NCBI RefSeq assembly: GCF_030505195.1
Contig: NZ_CP129672.1
Coordinates: 5,800,501 to 5,864,500, forward strand
DNA: 64,000 bases
Origin: Comamonas testosteroni
Lineage (GTDB): Bacteria; Pseudomonadota; Gammaproteobacteria; Burkholderiales; Burkholderiaceae_C
Reading direction: 5' to 3'
Shown: in pieces, positions 45,701 through 53,200 of the stretch
How the letters are laid out: each line of letters begins with the position of its first letter
How positions within the stretch are numbered: position 1 is the stretch's first letter
Program-made: the position numbers and the translations under genes
Notes under the pieces: model-generated
Seen by the model: the letters and a program-made list of their open reading frames with translations, nothing else
The model's database searches: none
Told to the model about the DNA's origin: nothing

Positions 45701-45890
45701 TCACCCGACCCTGCTGCGCACGCCCGGGCGATATGGCTTTCCCAATGAGCGCATCCTGCCTGGCAGCCCCAGCGACTACATCACAGAAGAAGTTCACCCC
45801 GGATGGATGCTTGTGGTCACCGTTGATGACGGTCTTGTGTACTTTGGGCCGGGACCAGCAAGCGTGGTGGTGTCCCCCGCTCCTTTTTGA
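45687..45890 (+). CDS. Small protein following the LexA-box-controlled gene
   Basis: A 67-residue protein from ATG 45687 (MHNPSHPTLLRTPGRYG; then ITEEVHPGWMLVVTVDDGL), probably a small beta-rich fold. Its start overlaps the end of the preceding gene, suggesting coupled translation and shared SOS control. Alternative starts upstream (45603) lie inside the previous gene and are less likely. No family recognised. Confidence 0.45.
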   Translation: MHNPSHPTLLRTPGRYGFPNERILPGSPSDYITEEVHPGWMLVVTVDDGLVYFGPGPASVVVSPAPF

Positions 45891-46001
45891 GTACTGAGCA
45901 CAAGACGCAAGTCTCCATGGAGCGGTCTTGGGCACTGAGAATTTGATGCGTGGTAACAAGCTTTAGGGGTTCGCAGTGCGATGGCTGACATGTAGCAAAG
46001 A

Positions 46002-46478
46002 TTAGGCTGAATCACATCGGCCGCGAATAACAGTGCTTGGCGCGAGCAAATGGTCGAAGGCAACAAACTCGAATCCCGCTTTGCCTTTAAAAATAGCTAA
46101 GGAAAGCACTGTGCTTGTGTCCTTATCGATCGCGAAGCCCCGAAGAGAGTTACCTGCGTCCTGCTTCAACGTCATTGAGGGATAGTTCAAGACGACGAAT
46201 GGGTAGAGAGACGGCCTCCCGATATGCACGGACAGCGAGCCAACTGCAGTGCGAAGCGGGTCAGTTAGTGCTTCAGTAGTGCTACTCTTTCGATCCCGTA
46301 GCGAAAGTGTCAATCGCGCGTCTTCCAAGACCGTTTCTTCTGGGACAGTCAGAACAAGTCTCATCGTGCGCCCATACTCAGGCAATGACTCAGTTGATTC
46401 ACACGTAAATTGCTGATGCGCAAGGGACTGAGCCGCGGCGACTGAAAGCCCAATGGCAAGTGCAGTAGTTTTTTTCAT
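46002..46478 (-). CDS. Exported protein, unknown function
   Basis: A 158-residue protein with a clear signal peptide (MKKTTALAIGLSVAAAQSLA). The mature part is beta-rich, with two Cys (FTCEST near the start and GRCDSA at the end) that could pair. Probably periplasmic. Single gene, divergent from a small rightward gene. No family recognised. Confidence 0.6.
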   Translation of the reverse strand: MKKTTALAIGLSVAAAQSLAHQQFTCESTESLPEYGRTMRLVLTVPEETVLEDARLTLSLRDRKSSTTEALTDPLRTAVGSLSVHIGRPSLYPFVVLNYPSMTLKQDAGNSLRGFAIDKDTSTVLSLAIFKGKAGFEFVAFDHLLAPSTVIRGRCDSA

Positions 46479-46550
46479 GCTGTCTAGATACTGTGGCTAA
46501 AGCATTCTGACAGTTGCAGGCGCAACTTTCTGCTCTGAGACAATCGCGCC

Positions 46551-46805
46551 ATGACCGATGAATCTCCGATCCACACAATCCACAAGCGTGTTTGCCACAG
46601 GTTCCTCCGGCACTGGAAGGCCCACAACAACGCCTATCCCAAGCTGATCAAGATGACGCCGGAAGAGCTGCGCCAGTTCAACATCGTCAACGCTTTTGCC
46701 AAGCCCGATGAAATGTGGGGCGTCCCGATCGAGGTCGACTCCAACACCACAGGCGTGATGATTGCGGTCGATGGGAGGGAAATGCCTTTGATCGAAGGCT
46801 ACTGA
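46551..46805 (+). CDS. Small protein, unknown function
   Basis: An 84-residue hydrophilic protein (HTIHKRVCHRFLRHWKAHNN at the start, VIMI-type beta hairpin near the end). It runs convergently towards the prophage lysis genes and shares a bidirectional terminator with them. Likely an accessory gene at the prophage edge. No family recognised. Confidence 0.5.
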   Translation: MTDESPIHTIHKRVCHRFLRHWKAHNNAYPKLIKMTPEELRQFNIVNAFAKPDEMWGVPIEVDSNTTGVMIAVDGREMPLIEGY

Positions 46806-46820
46806 TCGAGCTCCAAACAA

Positions 46821-46862
46821 AAAAGGCGCCCCGACACTAATCGAGGTATCGGGGCGCTTTCA
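46821..46862. terminator. Bidirectional terminator between a small gene and the prophage late operon
   Basis: A strong hairpin pairs ggcgccccga (about 46824-46834) with tcggggcgc (46849-46857), with A-runs on the left and T on the right. It fits termination from both sides and marks the end of the phage late transcript. Confidence 0.75.
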
Positions 46863-47375
46863 ATTCAGCTGCTCTAGTAGTTTCCGGTCGGCCGTGATCT
46901 GGCCGCGTAGAAAGTTCACCTGGGCGTCTCGCTTTTGGACCAGGCCGCTAAGGTCTCCAACCAGGCTTGCGCCCTCTGCAGCAATGGCTCCGAGTCGCTG
47001 GTGCTGATCTGCGAGATCTCGGCAGGCAGCGGCGTCACCGGCAAGCTGGGCGTTGCGGGTGGCAGCGCCCCTGATGTCGTGCTGCAGGCCTGCAATGCGG
47101 ACAGCATCAGCAGCGCGGCCAGCTTCCAGGCGGGCCAGTTCTTGCGTGTAGTCATGGGTATTTTCCTGTTGGGTAGCACCGTGCGTGACCACGGCAACCG
47201 CTTTGTTTTCAGTAGCTGCTTTCGATTGCTGGGCTAGTTCTGCCTCCTGTTTGGCTTGCGTGCTATCAGAGCGCGCGATGCGCGCGTCAGCTCGCCAGCC
47301 ATTTACCGCCCAGCCAGCGGAGAAGGCCAACACCAACAGCAGGCCCATGGCAATAGAATTGGCTCGCTCGTTCAT
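46860..47375 (-). CDS. Phage inner-membrane spanin (Rz-like)
   Basis: A 171-residue i-spanin, which with its outer-membrane partner fuses the membranes in the last step of lysis. One N-terminal signal-anchor (residues about 6-24, SIAMGLLLVLAFSAGWAV) and a long periplasmic coiled coil rich in Ala/Gln/Glu follow. ATG 47375 overlaps the lysozyme stop (ATGA) and has GGAGGATGG upstream; an extension to 47396 lies inside the lysozyme gene. The Rz1 gene is embedded in another frame. Confidence 0.85.
   Translation of the reverse strand: MNERANSIAMGLLLVLAFSAGWAVNGWRADARIARSDSTQAKQEAELAQQSKAATENKAVAVVTHGATQQENTHDYTQELARLEAGRAADAVRIAGLQHDIRGAATRNAQLAGDAAACRDLADQHQRLGAIAAEGASLVGDLSGLVQKRDAQVNFLRGQITADRKLLEQLN
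46916..47155 (-). CDS. Phage outer-membrane lipoprotein spanin (Rz1-like), embedded in Rz
   Basis: A 79-residue lipoprotein lying entirely inside the Rz gene in another frame, as in lambda. The lipobox is LSALQAC (lipidated Cys about residue 24). A Pro-rich segment follows (LPPATPSLPVTPLPAEI), typical of Rz1. ATG 47155 (MTTRKNWPAWK) gives a normal signal peptide; an earlier ATG at 47197 would make it too long. Confidence 0.8.
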   Translation of the reverse strand: MTTRKNWPAWKLAALLMLSALQACSTTSGALPPATPSLPVTPLPAEISQISTSDSEPLLQRAQAWLETLAAWSKSETPR

Positions 47376-47926
47376 CACTTGCCATCCTCCAGGCACAGCG
47401 AGCGCTCAGCTTGCCGGCGGTTCTGCAGGCCCTGCACGTACTTGCCATCCGCGAATGACCAGTTCGGCGCTCCGCTTGGTGTCCTGGCAATCAGGTTGCA
47501 GCCGGCCGTCACGTTGCCAACGTTGATCTGGCGCACGGCCTGGGAGCCGCAAGCGCCCTCTTTCCCGACGTTGATGGCGAACATCGTCAGGCCGATCAGG
47601 CGCTTGGCAGTCAGATAATCCCAGTTCACGCAGCCCAAGACGGTGTAGCCGTATTCCAGCAGCGTGGTCTTGTTGATCTCCTGACATTGGTCGCTGGTCA
47701 GCTTTGCGCCTGGCGTGGCCTTCCAGTCCGTTCGGCCAGCGCAGAACGTGGGAATTCCGTTGGCCAGCTTGTCTTTGTAGACGTGAAGAATGTTGCCTTC
47801 CCAGCGTTCAAGCGTTGTGTAGGCCAGCGGGCTGGTCAGGGCTGCCAACAGTGCGGCCGGGATCGCCCCCTTCCTGGCCAATGAGGCAGGAATGCTTGGA
47901 GCCTTGGGCATGGAGACCTCATTCAT
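47375..47926 (-). CDS. Phage lysozyme (GH24 endolysin)
   Basis: A 183-residue muramidase that cuts peptidoglycan. The catalytic Glu43 (RWEGN), Asp52 (YKD) and Thr60 follow the T4/P22 lysozyme pattern, with the Glu-Asp spacing of nine kept. A hydrophobic N-terminal stretch (residues about 20-34, GAIPAALLAALTSPL) is probably a signal-arrest-release anchor as in phage 21 and P1 enzymes. Two starts, ATG 47926 (GGAGG upstream) and ATG 47911 (GAGG upstream), are both plausible. Confidence 0.88.
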   Translation of the reverse strand: MNEVSMPKAPSIPASLARKGAIPAALLAALTSPLAYTTLERWEGNILHVYKDKLANGIPTFCAGRTDWKATPGAKLTSDQCQEINKTTLLEYGYTVLGCVNWDYLTAKRLIGLTMFAINVGKEGACGSQAVRQINVGNVTAGCNLIARTPSGAPNWSFADGKYVQGLQNRRQAERSLCLEDGK

Positions 47927-48239
47927 GCTCGGCCTCCTCGATTTCCTTGGTCGGCGGCATGATCGGCGCTCCAGTCGTGCGCATCAGGGTCATGCGCAAG
48001 TCGCTCTCTGCCTTGTCCCTGAGATCGGCCGCTGCTGCACGATGGTCTGCAGCTGCGGCCCGCTGGTCCCGCCGCCATGACCAATATTGGCTGCAGACCC
48101 AGCCCAATATGCCAACGATGGCACCAATCGTGATACCAAGCTCAGAAATGGTCAGGCCGCCAAGCACAGCGCCGGCGGCCCCTCCATACGTTGCTGTCTT
48201 GCCTGCAACGATCGCGGCATTCTCCAGTGTCTCGTTCAT
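47919..48239 (-). CDS. Phage holin
   Basis: A 106-residue putative holin. Two transmembrane stretches (about residues 12-30 and 33-52, GAAGAVLGGLTI and ITIGAIVGILGWVC) are followed by a charged helical tail rich in Ala/Asp/Arg. ATG 48239 (MNETLENAAIVAG) has GGAGGGAG upstream; the frame opens earlier at 48299. Overlaps the lysozyme start by 8 bases. It should trigger lysis by forming inner-membrane lesions or, if a pinholin, by depolarising it. Confidence 0.75.
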   Translation of the reverse strand: MNETLENAAIVAGKTATYGGAAGAVLGGLTISELGITIGAIVGILGWVCSQYWSWRRDQRAAAADHRAAAADLRDKAESDLRMTLMRTTGAPIMPPTKEIEEAEHE

Positions 48240-48334
48240 GGACTCCCTCCACCGTAATGAGCACCAAAGGCAACCGTTAAGTCCGGATGCCTTTGACATA
48301 GCTCAGGGATGCTAGGGAGGGAGAGGATCTCCAG

Positions 48335-48625
48335 TCAGGCGCGCACAGAGACAAAGAGAACAAGGCAGGCGGCCGCCGGAACCAGCGCATCCAGGCCGCT
48401 GGCCCAATTCCAGACCTTGGGATCAAACCCGCCCCACCAGGGCATGCCCGTGCGATGCCCTCCAGCAAATGCCTGAATCCATCGGTATTCCGCCTGGGTG
48501 TGCTCGCGGGCCAGCCACCAGTTGCAGGCCAGCGCGCCCCCCAACCACCAGTTACCCACCGCCAGGCCGACTAGGGCCTGTGCCAGAAGGGCGATCAGGG
48601 CGTGAATCAGTGGCGTCCAGTCCAT
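48335..48625 (-). CDS. Phage small membrane protein
   Basis: A 96-residue, Trp-rich protein with hydrophobic segments at about 5-32 (LIHALIALLAQALVGLAVGN) and 75-94 (LVPAAACLVLFVSV). ATG 48625 follows the previous stop as TGATATG, the same junction as the gene before it. Found between tail fibre and holin genes, so it may be an antiholin or superinfection factor, but this is only from position. Confidence 0.6.
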   Translation of the reverse strand: MDWTPLIHALIALLAQALVGLAVGNWWLGGALACNWWLAREHTQAEYRWIQAFAGGHRTGMPWWGGFDPKVWNWASGLDALVPAAACLVLFVSVRA

Positions 48626-48626
48626 A

Positions 48627-48947
48627 TCAGCCACCCTGGTTTTGTAGTTGCAGCTTCAGTGCGGTTACTTGCGCCTCGAGATGAGCAATGAGCTGAGTGG
48701 CAGTAATAGCCTCATCTCTCAGCACCGAGTTTTCCTGGACGGCAGCGAGATAATCGGCAGAGACGACGCTGCTGATTTCAGGTATCACCTCCGCAGAATT
48801 CTCTGCACTGAACGCTGTGCGGTGAATGCTGGGACCAGAAATCACCAATCCATCTTCCACAATAGAGGTGTGCCAAGACACATTAATGGAGCGAGAAGGA
48901 AATACGATTTCCACCGAATTGAGAACAGTTACTTTTTCGAGCGACAT
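48627..48947 (-). CDS. Phage protein following the tail fibre gene
   Basis: A 106-residue protein: a beta-rich first half and a C-terminal coiled coil (ATQLIAHLEAQVTALKLQLQ). It may be a tail-fibre assembly chaperone. ATG 48947 (MSLEKVTVLN) follows the fibre stop by one base (TGATATG) with GAGG in the fibre end as ribosome binding site; an extension to 49034 overlaps the fibre gene. Confidence 0.6.
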   Translation of the reverse strand: MSLEKVTVLNSVEIVFPSRSINVSWHTSIVEDGLVISGPSIHRTAFSAENSAEVIPEISSVVSADYLAAVQENSVLRDEAITATQLIAHLEAQVTALKLQLQNQGG

Positions 48948-48948
48948 A

Positions 48949-50280
48949 TCAGACCTCATAGTGACCAGAAAGATAGATTTGCGATGTGTTGCCAACTTCA
49001 GAAGCCGGGAATGCACCGCTCGTGGTGACACCAACTGCCCGCTTCAGAAAATCGACAGTTGCTGCAGCCACGTTATGAAAAGCGCGGAAGTCGTAGGCTG
49101 CTGTATCAGACAAATTGCTGTAGTACCCGATAGTCACCGCGCCCCGCGCCACCCTGGCGTTTGCCACGGAAAAAGGCAAACCATTAAGGCGAAGCTGTCC
49201 AGTCATTCCAGATGTCGAAGAGAGCTCAATAACGGCCGTCCAGAAAACGACGCCCCCAATCCTGGTATAGCGACCCGCATTGATCGCGTAGGTATTGGTG
49301 CCGGCCGCAGTGGTTCCGACAAGCGTCGGGGTAAATGCTCCCTCTTCGTAATAATCGAGCGTGTTGGCGTTGGAGCTGAGCGAATTGGTGAGGCGCAGAT
49401 TGGGGGCGGAGGGTGCTCCCGTGAACGCCGGCGAGTTAAGGTCTGCCAGACGCTTCCAGTCTGCGAGCACTGGCCCTGCAGTTGAATAGCCCCGATACCA
49501 TGCAGATGCTCCCGCACCAGCTCCGCTGACACCCAGCTGCACTGGGCGCAAGCCGCGCGAGACACTGACTCCCGAGAACGCTTCGCCACTCACCGGCGCA
49601 TTACCAGAAGCCTGGCTGTCGGCAGCTTCCGCCGTAATGAATGTGGTCGGAGAGCCATTGCCGATACTGCTGGGCAACACCTTCGGATATCCGCTGGCTA
49701 CTTCACCAAATCGCTCCTGCCCCAGCCCGTACTGCTTCATCTGTAAAAGCGATCCGGCGGTGGTTTGTATGGCCGTATTGTTCGCCCCTGCCGCTGGCGT
49801 CGGTGCAGTTGGCGACACAGAAAAATTCATCACACCTGCGGAATTAAGTGTCGCCCGGACCGTACCGCCGGTGATGAATTCGAGCACATTGCTGCCCGGA
49901 AGATTGACCCCTGTGTCTTCATCTGCAGTCGCGCGCAGGCTAGGTGCAGCCGCGGTCCCAGCTGCAAACTTCCCTTTACCCGCCGTATCGCGCACCGTCG
50001 CGTAGCTATTGACCAGCTCTGCCGCCTGAGCGGCCAGGTCACGGATATAGCTTTGCGTGGGCATCACCGCATAGCTCTGGTTCGCGGCCGTCGGCCCCTT
50101 GTAGTTGGGGCTGACGCGCAGGCTGGTGCCACTCACGATGGACGTGATTTCATAAACCTGCGAATCCGGGCCCAGGAAGGTCTCACCAATAGACACAGCA
50201 TCCATCCATGCGGTGCCTGTTCCGGTGATAACGTTACTGTTGTTGGTCACCGTGACGGTGCCCGTTCTGTACCATGCCAT
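48949..50280 (-). CDS. Phage tail fibre protein
   Basis: A 443-residue fibre protein. N-terminal ~85 residues (MAWYRTGTVTVTNNSNVITG) form the domain that attaches many fibres to the tail tip; the middle is repetitive and Ala/Thr/Ser-rich, and the C-terminal ~130 residues (EEGAFTPTLVGTTAAG) are a receptor-binding-type beta domain. Lies just downstream of the J-like gene, as expected. This is the part most likely to set host range. Confidence 0.8.
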   Translation of the reverse strand: MAWYRTGTVTVTNNSNVITGTGTAWMDAVSIGETFLGPDSQVYEITSIVSGTSLRVSPNYKGPTAANQSYAVMPTQSYIRDLAAQAAELVNSYATVRDTAGKGKFAAGTAAAPSLRATADEDTGVNLPGSNVLEFITGGTVRATLNSAGVMNFSVSPTAPTPAAGANNTAIQTTAGSLLQMKQYGLGQERFGEVASGYPKVLPSSIGNGSPTTFITAEAADSQASGNAPVSGEAFSGVSVSRGLRPVQLGVSGAGAGASAWYRGYSTAGPVLADWKRLADLNSPAFTGAPSAPNLRLTNSLSSNANTLDYYEEGAFTPTLVGTTAAGTNTYAINAGRYTRIGGVVFWTAVIELSSTSGMTGQLRLNGLPFSVANARVARGAVTIGYYSNLSDTAAYDFRAFHNVAAATVDFLKRAVGVTTSGAFPASEVGNTSQIYLSGHYEV

Positions 50281-50297
50281 TTAGCAGTCCTTCATGG

Positions 50298-53200
50298 TTA
50301 TCTCTTGATCGAGATGGTGGTGATCTTGATGTTGTTCAGGGAGCGCTGTCCTTGCGGAGAGTTGCGCGAAATCGGTGGCATGTTCACGAGCACGCGCGTA
50401 GCCCCCAGGGGTACGGCGTACAGAGGGGTGATGACGTAGTTGCCTATCCCTTGAAAGACCTCAACGGACGTAGACCCCATGTAAGAGCCATTGGCGTAAA
50501 ACAGCAGCTCTACGCGGGCATAGGCCCCCGGATAAACAACGTTCACAAGCTGGCTGTCTTCTCCGCTGCCCCTATAGGCATTGAGATACAAGCCATCGCC
50601 GCCAATGTTGTTCAACCACTCCAGGTAGATGATGTTTTGATACGCGGCAGAGACTGCGAAGTCATCGAGCGTTCTGCTGGTGGAGACAAAAAACGCAACG
50701 CTTCCAACCCAACGTGGAGCTACCGCAGTGATCGCTCCACTCCTAATCTGCAAGGTGTCAATGACATCAACCTGCTGGACCGTCATCACACCGCCAACGA
50801 CCCTGAAAGCTGGCGTGTAGATGTCACCTTCGGCGGTAACTTGAAAGTATTTGCTGTTGTTGGCATTACCGATCAGCAGCCCGTTTGGCCCCAGGTGGAA
50901 GCCACTTTGCCCGGCTGCAGGCCAGGCATAGCCCGTATAGGCGCCGCCGTTGATCTGCCCTCTAATGTTGAGCTCGTTGAAGTACGCTTGCCCGTTGGCA
51001 CGAATCGCCCAGCCCAAGCCGCCCGGCCCATAGACGTTGTTCCAGTTGCTGGAATGCAGTTCATTGCTGGCAATCGTGATACCCCCCACCTGCCCTGCCC
51101 ATGCGTACACAGTGCCGCGCACGATGACGCCCGAGAACTCGGCCATGCCGTCCGGGCGCAGCATCCAGCCACTGGAACCTGCCACGTAGTTGCTCGACTT
51201 CAGGGTGCCGCCGATCACGCCATCCCCGGCCGCGAGTTGACTGGCACTGATAGCCGTGGCTTGAATCTTGTCCGCCAGCAAGGTGCCGAAGCGCCCGAAG
51301 AGCACCGTCACGTTGTTGATGTAGGCAGCATCCATATAGACACCGGCCGGAACCACCACCCCATTGATGGTCTGCGCCGTGGTCTGCACCGAGAAAGGCT
51401 TGACATTGCTCACCCCCGCTGGCGAGCCGCTGGGCACCGCGATCCAGAACGAATTCGCCATCACGCCATAGTCGATGCGTGGACCGGACTCCTCAGAGGA
51501 GGTACCCGAGATGGCAACGCCGCCCACCACCAGCTGGCCGCCCTGCGAAAGCTGCATGCGTAGCGAGTACAGGGCGCCAAGGTATCCAGTCTGGTCCGTG
51601 CGAACGGACTTTTCTTCGGCAATAGCCGCAGACACCTCCCCGAGATCACCATCGATCCGCGCAGCCAACTGCTCCCGCGCAGAGGCTTCAGCAGCGATCT
51701 CTGTAGCCCGCACCTTCGACTCTTGGGACAACGCCGCAGCTTGCTCATCCACCGTGGCCGCAAGCTCGGTGCGGGCCGCGGCTTCAGCAGACAGCCCCTC
51801 CTCCACCTTGGCTGTGAGCTCTGTACGGGCAAACGCCAGCGCAGTGTCGGCCACATTGCGCGTCTGCTCGCCACTCAGGATGTCGCGCAACAAGGCCTCA
51901 GCGGACTTCTGCGCATCGCGCTCGGCCTTCTTGACGGCAATCACCGTCGCCGTGATGGCCGGCGCATCGATGGCGCTCAGCTGAATCTCAGCGCTGTTCA
52001 TGCGCTCATTGAGCAAACCCTGATCCGCTTCATACTCAGCCCGCGTGACACGCAGCGCGATCTGACCATTGAGCGCATCCAGATTGCTCTCGGCGGCAGT
52101 GAGGCGCACCATGGCGCCCTGCAGCTCCAAGGCGCTGGCCTTCTGAGATAGCTGGCCGTTGATGCTGTCGAGCTGTTGAGTGACTTCGACAATGCGGGCA
52201 TCCAGGCCCTCATAGAGAATCAAGTCTGCAGGCGACAGGGTGGCATTGGCGATTGCACCATCCACATAGGCAGTGGTGGCCTTGAGCACCAACTGCCCCT
52301 GCACCGCATCGAGCAGCACCTGAAGCGTGGTCACATGCTCGTTGGTCTGCTCCAGGCCATAAATCTTGACCTGGCCCGTGGCCGGATCGACATACACGCC
52401 GGCATCGGTGATGCGCTCGAGCGCCTTGTCGGCGGCCAGTGCCGCCTCCAGCAATCCCTCGGCCATCTGGTTGATGTTGCCGCGCACGGACTGATTGAGC
52501 GCATCCTGCTGCTGAGCCGCTGAAACCAGGCTGCGACCCAGGGGGCCACCTTCTTTGTCCAGCAGGTCGATGCGCTGGCCCAGGCTGTTGGCCAACCACG
52601 ATTCAGAAATGTGGCCGCCCAGTGCCTCTTGCACCTTGTCCAGGTCCTGGCCGGTCTCAACCACCACGGGACCAGCCGGCAAATCGGACAGCACGCCATC
52701 AACGGACTGGTGCTTTGCCCAGATGCTCCAGGTAGTGGCCGGTTCGCTGGCAAAGGAAGTAGGACCACCAAAGGCCTCTGCCACCTGGCGCGCAGCAGAG
52801 AACTGCGCTCCGGCTCCCTCGGCCGCATAGATGATGGTTCTGGCGTGGCCGTGGCCCTGCACGTAGTTGGCTGTATCCCAGATGACCTGCACGCTGGTGA
52901 ACATGCCCACGGCGGCAAGCCCGGTCACCTGTGGTGGCGGCGTCAGGTCCGGTTGCTGGATCTGGTCAAAGCTCTGATCCAGGTTGATCGAAAAGCGAAC
53001 AATGCCATTAGCCAGTTGCCCAGCCGTATCGATGGCGCGCAGGCCAAAGGTCCACAGGCCTGCCTGGGGCTTGCTCGCCTCAAACTGAGCTGTGTAGATA
53101 TCGTCGGCCTCGCCAAGGGGCTGCATGTCATCCCACATGTCCACGCTCAGCGAGATATCGCCCGGCAGGTAGCGGATCTGCACACCGGCCAATGCCGCGG

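Noticed and set aside
43338..46860. A left attachment site or tRNA gene for the prophage
   Set aside because: No tRNA-like sequence was recognised and the matching right attachment site is outside the window, so no core could be defined.
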